Origin: DATJPD01 sp036394195
GTDB lineage: Bacteria; Pseudomonadota; Alphaproteobacteria; CACIAM-22H2
DNA length: 49,981 bases
Reading direction: 5' to 3'
Assembly: GCA_036394195.1 (NCBI GenBank)
Contig: DASWFO010000073.1
Span: forward strand, 1 to 49,981
The notes beneath the pieces were generated by a model. The model saw only the letters and a program-made list of their open reading frames with translations, was not told the origin of the DNA and searched no databases. Made by a program: the position numbers and the translations under genes. Shown here one piece after another: positions 23,923-31,908 of the stretch; within the stretch, counting starts at the first letter, position 1, and each line of letters opens with the position of its first letter.

Positions 23923-24894
23923 CTACTCCACCTGCATATGCGCGTCCGCGATCACTTTGCGCCAGCGGTTCGTGTCCGCGACCAGGAACCGGCGGAATTC
24001 TGCCGGCGTTTCCGGCTTGAAGCTGCCGGCCAGGTCGGCGAGCCGCTTTTGCATGACCGGCGTCTGCATGAACTTGGTGATCTCGGCATTCAGCTTATTG
24101 GTCACATCGGGCGGCGTGCCCTTGGGCGCAAACAAGCCGAACCAGATATAAGCCTCGAAATCCGGATAGCCGGATTCGATCAGGGTCGGCGTGTTCGGCA
24201 TCGCCGGCGAGCGGGTCTTGCCGGTCGTCGCATAGTCCTTGAGCCGGTCGGCCAGGACGTGCTCGCGCGAATTGCCGATGGTGTCGAAGCAAATGCTGAC
24301 CTCGCCGGCGACCAGGGCCGCGATCTCCGGTGCCGCTCCCTTATACGGCACCTGAACGATGTCGAGGCCCGCGGCTCCCTTGAACATTTCCATGACCATG
24401 TTGCCGCCGCTGCCCGCACCGGGAGAGCCGTAGCTATAGGCGCCGGGCTTGCGCCTGATCTCGGCCACCAGCTCCTTGAGAGTGCTGGGCGGAAACTTGG
24501 GATTGGCGACGAGATAATACGGCGTCGTGACGACGTTGATCACCGGATCGAGATCGGCGTTAGGGTCGTACTCCTGGTTTTTGTAAAGGAAGGGACTGAT
24601 ATGGCTGCTGGTCGCGGCCATCAGCAGCGTGTACCCGTCCGCCGGCGACTTGACGACGATCGAGGTGCCCAGCACGCCCGTGGCACCGGGGCGGTTGTCC
24701 GCGACCACCGGCTGGCCCCAGACTTCCAGAAGGTGCTGGCCGATCAGGCGGCCATACACGTCGGTCGGCCCGCCGGGTGCAAAGGGCACGACCAGCCGGA
24801 TGGGCTTCGTCGGATATTGCTCGGCCGGCGCCGCCCCGACCGAGAGCACCGTGGCAAACGCCGCTAGTGCGAGCGTCAAGACCGCTCGTTTCAT
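23923..24894 (-). CDS. Bug/TctC-family tricarboxylate receptor
   Basis: 323 residues. The signal peptide ends near residue 24 (AAPAEQYP). Family motifs: YPTKPIRLVVPFAPGGPTDVYGRLIGQHL, VVADNRPGATGVLGTSIVVKSPADGYTLL, VQVPYKGAAPEIAALVAGEV, and GLFAPKGTPPDVTNKL. CGAGGGAGGAGACA before the ATG is a strong ribosome site. It is between an alpha/beta hydrolase (32-base gap) and TauD (10-base gap) in one apparent operon, so it probably captures the pathway's carboxylate. No TctAB permease is encoded in the window. Confidence 0.91.
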   Translation of the reverse strand: MKRAVLTLALAAFATVLSVGAAPAEQYPTKPIRLVVPFAPGGPTDVYGRLIGQHLLEVWGQPVVADNRPGATGVLGTSIVVKSPADGYTLLMAATSSHISPFLYKNQEYDPNADLDPVINVVTTPYYLVANPKFPPSTLKELVAEIRRKPGAYSYGSPGAGSGGNMVMEMFKGAAGLDIVQVPYKGAAPEIAALVAGEVSICFDTIGNSREHVLADRLKDYATTGKTRSPAMPNTPTLIESGYPDFEAYIWFGLFAPKGTPPDVTNKLNAEITKFMQTPVMQKRLADLAGSFKPETPAEFRRFLVADTNRWRKVIADAHMQVE

Positions 24895-24926
24895 TGTCTC
24901 CTCCCTCGCCTGTATTCAGGCCGGTT

Positions 24927-26174
24927 TTATCGCGGGCCGCGCTGGGCGGCACTTGGCCCGCTGAACTTACCGCCGAGCCGCTCCGGGAGGAAGACGCCGG
25001 CGACCGGCTCGCCATACGGCCCCGGTCCGTCCTTCTGGCCGACGATCACCACCTTGTCGAGATTGCCGGACTTCTTGCCGGCCAGCGCGTCGTTCAGCCA
25101 GTCGGCGAGGAAGCCGTAGAAGTCGGCCATGCCGAAATTCGACGTGCCGCGGGGCACGTGGAAGTCGTTCTCGCACACCCACACCTCTTTCGGCGGTGGG
25201 ACCAGCTTGTAGACCTCGAGCACGTCGTCGAGCGGCGCCAGCGGATCATACTCGCCGACCACCTGCAGCGACGGGCAGCGCACCTTGGGCGCCGCGGCGT
25301 CGAGGGTCATGGCGTCGGCGAGCTTGTCGAACTCGGCCTCGTCGTGGATGCCCGCCATGTACATGAACACCTGCTTGAAGCGCGGCGAGGCCTGCTCGAA
25401 GATCGCCGCCTTCGGCCCGTAGCAAGCCGCCGCGGTGGCGACCGCCTTGACCCGCGGGTCCAGGGCCGCGATCCGCATGCCCCAGAACGAGCCGAACGAG
25501 AAGCCGGAGACGACGATCTTATCCGCGTCGACCTCGGGCCGCCTCGCCAGCCAGTCGATCGCGGCAACGCCGGCGCGCTCGTAGTTGTCGGCGGTGACGC
25601 GGATCTTGCGGATGTTGCTGGTCCCCTGCCCCGGCCCGTCGATGTGCAGGCAGTTGAGGCCGCGCTGCACGAACGGGTGTTGATAGGGGTTGAGGATTGC
25701 CTCCTTGGTCATATCCATGCCGGGGCAGAAGACCGCGGTCGGCGCCTTCTTGCGGCCGGGCAGCATGTGGAACACGCCCTGGATGTAGCCGCCCTCGAAC
25801 GGGATCTCCACGCGCTCGATCGGGTGATCGGCGTGCCGCATGATGCCCTCGAAGCACTCGAGCAGCTTGCCGTGGAGATAGATCTTCTCCTGGTTGTCGT
25901 CCTCGAAGATGGCGTGCTGCGCCTCGCGATAGTGCTCGACCGCGTTCCAGTAGAGCTCGCGCGCCGTCTTGCCGTGCCCCGCCGCCTCGGCCGCGCGCGC
26001 GATGGTCTCGTAATGGCGCGCCACCCGCTCGACGATGCGCGGGATCATCGCATAGGACTTCACCTCCGGCGGGACGATCCGCTGGTCATAGGCGAAGTTG
26101 ATCACCCGGCCGGTGGTCTTGACCATCCAGTCGAGCAGCCATTGCTGATTGTCGCGATTGCGCTCGAGTTTCAT
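24927..26174 (-). CDS. Alpha/beta hydrolase (C-C or ester hydrolase, pseudooxynicotine-hydrolase-like)
   Basis: 415 residues. The nucleophile elbow is GFSFGS with Ser226, the acid is probably Asp310 (VGEYDPLAP), and the base His339 (NDFHVPRG). The long helical N-terminal part (1-115) is a lid-like extension typical of the 2,6-dihydroxypseudooxynicotine hydrolase group, which cleaves C-C bonds in aryl ketones. GGGAGGAGCG precedes the ATG at 26174. It precedes TctC and TauD in the same strand run. A carboxylesterase function is the alternative. Confidence 0.85.
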   Translation of the reverse strand: MKLERNRDNQQWLLDWMVKTTGRVINFAYDQRIVPPEVKSYAMIPRIVERVARHYETIARAAEAAGHGKTARELYWNAVEHYREAQHAIFEDDNQEKIYLHGKLLECFEGIMRHADHPIERVEIPFEGGYIQGVFHMLPGRKKAPTAVFCPGMDMTKEAILNPYQHPFVQRGLNCLHIDGPGQGTSNIRKIRVTADNYERAGVAAIDWLARRPEVDADKIVVSGFSFGSFWGMRIAALDPRVKAVATAAACYGPKAAIFEQASPRFKQVFMYMAGIHDEAEFDKLADAMTLDAAAPKVRCPSLQVVGEYDPLAPLDDVLEVYKLVPPPKEVWVCENDFHVPRGTSNFGMADFYGFLADWLNDALAGKKSGNLDKVVIVGQKDGPGPYGEPVAGVFLPERLGGKFSGPSAAQRGPR

Positions 26175-26219
26175 TGTGACGCTCCTCCCTTGAACTGTCG
26201 GGGCCCGTTCATCCACGCC

Positions 26220-26309
26220 GTGGATCGCCCGCATAAAGCGGGCGATGACGAATGAGACCAAACGGCCCTTTTCTTTTCCGTCATGCCCCGCTTTATGCGG
26301 GACATCCAC
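26220..26309. repeat. REP-like inverted doublet
   Basis: Two inverted units: GTGGATCGCCCGCATAAAGC and following bases (26220-26250), and its near reverse complement (26279-26309, CGTCATGCCCCGCTTTATGC and on). Each unit has an internal palindrome around GCATAAAGC / GCTTTATGC. It fills most of the 153-base gap between the hydrolase and the glutamine-synthetase-like gene. This kind of doublet can fold into a long hairpin and often belongs to REP/RAYT-type families in alphaproteobacteria. No RAYT gene is in the window. Confidence 0.75.
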
Positions 26310-26327
26310 CGATGACGCGGAAGAAAG

Positions 26328-27782
26328 TCAGAACAGATCGAAATACTCGCGGTGCTCCCAGTCGCTGACCTCGCTCTCGCTCGCCTCTTTCTGATAGCGC
26401 GCGATCTCCGCGTCCTTGATGTGGACGAAATAGTCGATGAATTGCTGGCCGAAGCCGGCCCGGTAGCAGGCGTCGCTGCGCAGCGCCGTCAGCGCCTCGG
26501 CCAGCGACTTCGGGAGCGGCTGGGCCTTCGTCTCGTAGGGCGTATCGGCCGCCGGACCGGGATCCTTTTTGCGCGCGATCCCGTCGAGCCCAGCCAGGAT
26601 CTGCGAGGCCATGTACAGATAGGGATTGGCGGCCGGCTCGCCGATGCGGTTCTCGATCCGGTAGCTGCCGAGCTCGCCTGGGCTGCCGACGACGCGCAGC
26701 ATCGCGCCGCGGTCGTCGCGGCCCCAGATCACCCGGTCGGGAGCCAGGACATAGGGGCGATACCGGCGATATCCGTTGATGGTCGGCGTCGCGAACGCCG
26801 CACTGGCAACGGCGTGGTCGAGCAGCCCGGCCAGATAATTCATCGCCAGCGGCGACAGCGGCCGTTCGTCCACCGGCGCGAAGGCATTGCCGGCGGTCTT
26901 GCGGTCGCGCAGCGACTGGTGGAGGTGCCAGCCGCTGGAGCAGACCTGCGGCAGCTTCGGCCGGCACATGAAGGTCGCGTGATAGCCGTGTCGGCGGCAG
27001 ATCTGCTTCACCGCGCTGCGCAACAGGACCATGGTGTCCGCCGGCTCGAGGTTGCTCCCCGGCCGCAAGGTGAACTCGCACTGGCTGGGCCCGAGCTCGA
27101 CCTCGAGGCTGCGCAGCGGCAGCTCCAGCGCCTCGATATGGCCGCGCAGGATCTCGAAGATCTCGTCGAGCTGGTCGTAGCGCTGCTCGAGCAGCAACTG
27201 GTAGCCCTGGGTGAGCAGGCTGACCTCGGGCGGAGCACCCGGCTGGCCGGCGTCGCCGGGCGACAGACGCGGGTTCTCGATCTTGAAGATATGGAATTCG
27301 ACCTCGAGGCCGGCGACATAGTCGAACCCGCTCTCGCGCAGCCGGTCGAGCACGCCCTTGTAGATCTGGCGGGTCGAGAACGGGACAGGCTCGCCGTTGG
27401 CGAAATAGAGATCGCACAGCATCCAGCCGGTATGCGGCGCCCACGGCAGGACCTTGAACGTCGCCGGATCCGGCACCATCAGGATGTCAGCGGCGCCCTG
27501 CATACCGGCGAGGCCGAGGCCGGCGCCGCGCGTGAACACCGGAAAGACCGACCGGCACGCCGTGTCCTTCGCCAGCAGCGACGAGACGAACGTGCAACCG
27601 TTGCGAAACGCGCCGTCGAGCTCGGCCGCGACCAGGCTCTTGCCGCGCAGAATGCCGTGCTGATCCACCGCCGACAGGCGGATCACGCCCAGCGAGCGGT
27701 TGCGAACCTGGCTCGCGACTTCGACCGCGCGCTGCCGCTGCTCGGGGGTCCAGAGCGCGTGCTTCGCTATAAACCCAGGCAT
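26328..27782 (-). CDS. Glutamine-synthetase-family ligase (GlnA-like, type III/PuuA-like group)
   Basis: 484 residues. C-terminal catalytic domain: GLEVEFHIF (the ExE metal site), EVELGPSQCEF, ATFMCRPKLPQVCSSGWHLHQSL (ATP/metal, HxH), and an RIENRIGEPAANPYLYMA segment with the conserved Arg. The N-terminal beta-grasp segment is diverged. Such non-canonical members usually attach glutamate to an amine (polyamine, ethanolamine, aniline) rather than make glutamine. GGGGGAA precedes the ATG; a GTG at 27797 is an alternative. It lies downstream of a Rieske oxygenase gene, an arrangement like that of aniline-type degradation. Confidence 0.85.
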   Translation of the reverse strand: MPGFIAKHALWTPEQRQRAVEVASQVRNRSLGVIRLSAVDQHGILRGKSLVAAELDGAFRNGCTFVSSLLAKDTACRSVFPVFTRGAGLGLAGMQGAADILMVPDPATFKVLPWAPHTGWMLCDLYFANGEPVPFSTRQIYKGVLDRLRESGFDYVAGLEVEFHIFKIENPRLSPGDAGQPGAPPEVSLLTQGYQLLLEQRYDQLDEIFEILRGHIEALELPLRSLEVELGPSQCEFTLRPGSNLEPADTMVLLRSAVKQICRRHGYHATFMCRPKLPQVCSSGWHLHQSLRDRKTAGNAFAPVDERPLSPLAMNYLAGLLDHAVASAAFATPTINGYRRYRPYVLAPDRVIWGRDDRGAMLRVVGSPGELGSYRIENRIGEPAANPYLYMASQILAGLDGIARKKDPGPAADTPYETKAQPLPKSLAEALTALRSDACYRAGFGQQFIDYFVHIKDAEIARYQKEASESEVSDWEHREYFDLF

Positions 27783-27791
27783 TGTTAGTTC

Positions 27792-27866
27792 CCCCACCTC
27801 TCCCCGACCCTCTCCGCCCCCGGGGGCGGAGAGGGAGCGAGCAAAGCGAGCGGGTGAGGTGGGGGA
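27792..27866. repeat. Palindromic element with a 28-base perfect core
   Basis: A 28-base exact palindrome (CCCTCTCCGCCCCC then GGGGGCGGAGAGGG, 27808-27835) sits inside an outer inverted repeat, CCCCACCTC (27792-27800) and GAGGTGGGG (27856-27864). It occupies nearly the whole gap between the Rieske stop and the ligase start and will form a strong hairpin in the transcript. Related sequences occur near 42488 and 45232. Confidence 0.8.
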
Positions 27867-27872
27867 AAATCC

Positions 27873-29198
27873 TTACGCGGCACGCGTCGGCTCCTTCGCC
27901 CACGCCGCCCCGGCGCGGCACCTGGCGTAGGTCTCCCGCCAGTATTTTTCCCAATCGCCGGTCGGGCCGATCCCGTCGACGGTCATCGGGCCCTGGATCT
28001 TCCGCGCGGCGTCGGGGTCGAGCACCATGGGCGGGCGCTGGCCGCCCTCGGCCTGGTCGATCGCGTCGAGGTAGAGGCGCCGGTACTTCGCGATGGCGAC
28101 GTCGGTCTGGCCGAGGAACTCGCGGGTGCGGTCGTGGATATGGCCCTGCGATTCGACCGCCCACTGATCATGGACGTTCACGTCGGCGCCCATGCCAGTG
28201 TAGGTCGCGTGCGTCTGCTCGTGCGGATCGAAGCCGTACGCGTTGTCGCGGTTCCGGCGCGGCTTGTAGTCGGGCAGCGTGTACAGCTTCAGCCGCGTAT
28301 CGCGCATCTCCGCCTTGTTCACCGGATCGCCGAAGCTGGTGAAGATCGCGTACCAATAACTGGTCACGTCGTCGACCGGCACGTGCCACTGGGTGATGGT
28401 CATGTCGGCCGACAGCGGAATGACGAACGCCTGCGGGAAATAGAGATGCGTCACGCGGATATGCGTGCGCAGGTCGTCGATCTTCCGCCGCGTACAGATG
28501 CGGAAGCCGTAATCGGCGGGCTGGGCGTCGATCTTCGGCCGCGAAAACTGGCGCATCACCTGGGTGATGGTCATGTCGGAATCGGCCGTCCTGGCGCGGA
28601 ACGGCCGGCCGTAATTCGCCGCCGGATCCTCGTCTTCGGTAAACCTGTGCAGGAACGAGGTGTGCGCCGGATCGATCCCGACCTCGAGGATCTGCAGCCA
28701 GTTGCACTCCACGAACCCCTTGAACGCGAACGTGTATGCGTCGGGGGCGACGAAGCAATCGAAGTCCGGGAATGCCGGCGGCGCTCCTTCGCCGAGATAG
28801 GCGAAGACGATGCCGCTACGCTCGACCGCCGGATAAGCGCGCTGGCGGACGTGCTGGCAAAGATTGCCGCCGTCGGGCTCGCCGGGGGTTTCGAGGCATT
28901 TGCCGTGCACGTCGAACAGCCAGCCGTGGAACGAGCAGCGCAGGCCGCCGTCCTCGCGCCGGCCATAGACCAGATCGGCCCGGCGGTGCGCGCAGTGGCG
29001 ATCGAGCAGGCCGTAGCGTCCCCTTTCGTCCTTGAACAGGACGAAATCCTCGCCCAGCAAGCGCACCGGCTTCACCGGCCGCGGCCCGGTCAGTTCCTCG
29101 GCCAGGGCCGCCGGCTGCCAGTACATCCGGAGCAGCTTGCCCGCCGGGGTTCCCGGACCGATCCGGGTCATGCGCTCGTTCGTTTCGGCCGATACCAT
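27873..29198 (-). CDS. Rieske [2Fe-2S] oxygenase, alpha-type subunit
   Basis: 441 residues. Rieske ligands Cys69, His71 (HCAHR), Cys88 and His91 (CSFHGW). The mononuclear iron region is E172-VGI-D176-PA-H179-TSFL-H184. This matches phthalate 4,5-dioxygenase / carbazole-oxygenase-like alpha subunits. Adds oxygen to an aromatic substrate with electrons from a reductase that is absent from the window. GGAGGACAGAG precedes the ATG. It lies between the esterase (81-base gap) and the glutamine-synthetase-like gene (90-base gap). Pairing with a gamma-glutamyl ligase suggests an aromatic amine route. No small subunit is seen, so a homo-oligomer is likely. Confidence 0.9.
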   Translation of the reverse strand: MVSAETNERMTRIGPGTPAGKLLRMYWQPAALAEELTGPRPVKPVRLLGEDFVLFKDERGRYGLLDRHCAHRRADLVYGRREDGGLRCSFHGWLFDVHGKCLETPGEPDGGNLCQHVRQRAYPAVERSGIVFAYLGEGAPPAFPDFDCFVAPDAYTFAFKGFVECNWLQILEVGIDPAHTSFLHRFTEDEDPAANYGRPFRARTADSDMTITQVMRQFSRPKIDAQPADYGFRICTRRKIDDLRTHIRVTHLYFPQAFVIPLSADMTITQWHVPVDDVTSYWYAIFTSFGDPVNKAEMRDTRLKLYTLPDYKPRRNRDNAYGFDPHEQTHATYTGMGADVNVHDQWAVESQGHIHDRTREFLGQTDVAIAKYRRLYLDAIDQAEGGQRPPMVLDPDAARKIQGPMTVDGIGPTGDWEKYWRETYARCRAGAAWAKEPTRAA

Positions 29199-29279
29199 CT
29201 CTGTCCTCCGCGTGCGTTACCTTCAATGAAGATACCGGCCTCGGGCGAACCAGGGAAGCTTCGGAGGCGGCCCCCGCGG

Positions 29280-30332
29280 TCAGCGCCCGAGATGGGCGTC
29301 GAAGAAGCGCTGGATCTCCTCGAAGCACTCCTTGGTTTCCGGCACGAAGGCGTTCAGCGAGTATTGCGCGTGGGACATGCCCTCGAACACCTGCAGTTCC
29401 GCCACCACCCCGGCCTGACGCAGCTTGCGGTGGGTCCGCGCCGCCAGGCTGAGGAACAAGTCGCGCGTGCCGGTGGTGATGAGCGTCGGCGGAAAGCCGC
29501 GCAGATCACCGTAGACCGGCGACAGCAGCGGGTCCTTCGCGTCGTGGCCGTGGGCGTAGATCTCGGCCGAGCCTTCGAGGAACCCCTCGTAGCCCACCTG
29601 GAAATTGTCGACCAGCTCGTTGGTGAAATAGGTGTCGCCGGTTTTGGTGATGTCGACCCAGGGCGAGCCGGGCGCGATCGCGCCGGGGAGCGGCAGCCCT
29701 TCCTGCCGGGCGCGCAGGACCAGCGCCATGGTGATGCCGCCGCCGGTGGAGGTGCCGAACACCCCGATGTTCTGCGGCTTCACGGACTTGATCTCCTCGC
29801 GATAGACCGCGATCGCATCGTCGATGGCGGCGGGATACGGATGATCGGGCGCCAGGCGATAGTCGACCGAGATCACCCGGGCGCGGCCATACGCCGCCAT
29901 GATCATCCCTTCCCGGGTTCCGGCCTCGCCGGGATTGAGCACATAGGCCCCGCCATGGAAGTGGATGAGCAGCCGGTTGGCGTTCTCCGGGGCGATCGAG
30001 GCCGGGCTCAGGATGAACGCCTTGACGCCGGCGACCGTCGCAGGCTCGAGCGTGACCCCCAGCCGCTTGCGCGCGTCGGCCAGCGGCGCGATGGCGCGGG
30101 CGGCACCGGCCGCGACTAGCTGATGCCATTCCTCGGTGCTCTTCGGCTTGACGTTCCACGTCGGCGGCGGCGGCGCCCCGATCATCGCCCGCAGCTCCGG
30201 GCTGACCGTGTCGGGAACCGGAATTGTCTTTGCCGGGATCTGGCGCGGTGCCGGCGCATCGGCGGCGTGCACCGGCGTATGCGCGACGGCGAGAGACAGC
30301 GCGGCGATAAAGCCGGCGCGCAGCATGATCAT
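29280..30332 (-). CDS. Exported alpha/beta hydrolase (hormone-sensitive-lipase family esterase)
   Basis: 350 residues with a signal peptide ending near residue 24 (PVHAADAP). Oxyanion-hole HGG is at 126-128 (HFHGGAY), nucleophile Ser195 in GTSTG (193-197; the usual GDSAG is changed), acid Asp291 (GTRDLF) and base His321 (GMSHAQY). Cleaves a carboxylic ester outside the cytoplasm, so it may release the acid or phenol that the downstream oxygenase uses. GGGGAGGACACGACC precedes the ATG at 30332. It sits between the SLC13 transporter and the Rieske gene in a run of same-strand genes. Confidence 0.9.
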   Translation of the reverse strand: MIMLRAGFIAALSLAVAHTPVHAADAPAPRQIPAKTIPVPDTVSPELRAMIGAPPPPTWNVKPKSTEEWHQLVAAGAARAIAPLADARKRLGVTLEPATVAGVKAFILSPASIAPENANRLLIHFHGGAYVLNPGEAGTREGMIMAAYGRARVISVDYRLAPDHPYPAAIDDAIAVYREEIKSVKPQNIGVFGTSTGGGITMALVLRARQEGLPLPGAIAPGSPWVDITKTGDTYFTNELVDNFQVGYEGFLEGSAEIYAHGHDAKDPLLSPVYGDLRGFPPTLITTGTRDLFLSLAARTHRKLRQAGVVAELQVFEGMSHAQYSLNAFVPETKECFEEIQRFFDAHLGR

Positions 30333-30384
30333 GGTCGTGTCCTCCCCGGGTATCGTCGAAACCAGCCTATCAGAAGGCGTCACC

Positions 30385-31818
30385 TCACGGCAGATAGCCG
30401 AGCAGCCGCCACCACAGGTAATCGAGCGGCAGCAGCACGACGATGGTGATGGCGGCGAGCGCCAAACAGAGCTTGCCGGCCGGTCGCGGGCCGACGCCGC
30501 CGAGCTGCAAGGCGATCACCATCGGCGGCGATTCGAATGGCAGAAACACGGTCGAGAAGATCACGACCTGCAGCATCAGGACGCTGAGCAGCGGCAGCCC
30601 GCTCGCGGTCGCGAACTCGTTGGCGAGCGGGGTCAGCACGGCGGGAACGCCGGTCGCGGTCACCAGCGCGGTCAGGCCGGCGCCGATGGCCGCCAGGGTC
30701 GCGACGTTCGACACCGTGTGTCCGGGGGTCAGGTTGGCCCAGTCCAGCAGCGCGGAGCTCACCCGCTCGCCAAGGCCGCTATCCGCGACCAGGGCGCCCA
30801 CGCCGAGGATGCTGCCGATGTAGAAGACGGGCGCCAGATTGAATCGTTCCGAGAACATTTTCGGCGTCACCACGCCGATCGGGGGCAAGACGCACAACAG
30901 CCCGGTGGCGAGCGAGATCCACGCCGGCGAAATGCCGTGCAGGAAGTCGGTGGCGAACAGCAGCAGCGACAGGACCAGCAGCACGGCGAGGATTTTCTCG
31001 TCGCGCGACATGCGGCCCGGCGGCCAATCATCGGCGGGCGTCAGCTTGTGAGGCTCGGGGAACAGCCGGCAGACCAGCCAGATCAGGACCGCCGTCTTCA
31101 GGGCGCCGAGGATCGGAAAATGCAGCAGCAGGTAAGGCCCGTAGGTGAGCTCGATCCCGTACTGCGATTGTGCGGCACCAAGCAGGATGCTGTTCGGCAC
31201 GTTCGCCGGCAGGATCGCGGTCGCCGGCATGAAGCTCGCGGCCGCCGTGGTCACGATGAGGCCGGTATGGCCAGACCGGCCGGGGGTGAGGCCGAGATGC
31301 TCGGCGAACGCAAGCACGATCGGCGTCAGCAGGAGCACGCGGCCGCCGGTCGACGGCATGAGGAACGCAAGGCCCACCGAGGCCAAGGCGACGGCCGTCA
31401 CGGCGCGCGGATACGAGCGCCCGGCGCGCGCGAACACCAACCGCGCCAGCCGCCGCCCGAAGCCGGTCGTCTGCACGGCGATGGCGGTGATCGAGCCGCC
31501 GAACACCAGCCACCAGGCGGGCGACACGAACCCGGACAAGATCACCTCCGGCTTGCCCAGCCGGAACAAGATCGCCAGCAGAATGAAGACGAGCGACGTC
31601 GACGGCTCGCCGAGCAGATTGAACGCCCAGGACGCGATGATGAAGGCGATCAACACGGCGGACCCGACCAGACGCCAGGAGTCCGGCATCTGATAGGGCA
31701 GCGCCCACAGCACCGCGATGACGGCGGCCAGGAGAGCCAAGTGGCCATACCGGCTGAGCAGCGACGGCCAGACACCGAGCGCGCCGACGTGCCTGGTGAG
31801 ATGGGATGAATCGTTCAT
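30385..31818 (-). CDS. SLC13/DASS-type anion transporter
   Basis: 477 residues from ATG 31818. About a dozen hydrophobic helices. The conserved segments FLMPSTGGRVLLLTP and TALVTATGVPAVLTPLANEF resemble the SNT substrate and sodium motifs of the divalent-anion symporters (dicarboxylates, sulfate). A GTG at 31830 would add 4 residues. It leads the minus-strand operon-like run and probably brings in an organic anion. It is divergent from the efflux-type MFS gene (90-base gap). Not closely similar to the other carriers in the window. Confidence 0.85.
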   Translation of the reverse strand: MNDSSHLTRHVGALGVWPSLLSRYGHLALLAAVIAVLWALPYQMPDSWRLVGSAVLIAFIIASWAFNLLGEPSTSLVFILLAILFRLGKPEVILSGFVSPAWWLVFGGSITAIAVQTTGFGRRLARLVFARAGRSYPRAVTAVALASVGLAFLMPSTGGRVLLLTPIVLAFAEHLGLTPGRSGHTGLIVTTAAASFMPATAILPANVPNSILLGAAQSQYGIELTYGPYLLLHFPILGALKTAVLIWLVCRLFPEPHKLTPADDWPPGRMSRDEKILAVLLVLSLLLFATDFLHGISPAWISLATGLLCVLPPIGVVTPKMFSERFNLAPVFYIGSILGVGALVADSGLGERVSSALLDWANLTPGHTVSNVATLAAIGAGLTALVTATGVPAVLTPLANEFATASGLPLLSVLMLQVVIFSTVFLPFESPPMVIALQLGGVGPRPAGKLCLALAAITIVVLLPLDYLWWRLLGYLP

Positions 31819-31908
31819 GGCAGCCGCCACCGGACTAGCAGAGAGAGCGGCGCATGGCTATACAATCGCGGCGCAGATCCCGCCTGCCCCGCTCACATAG
31901 CTGCCGAC

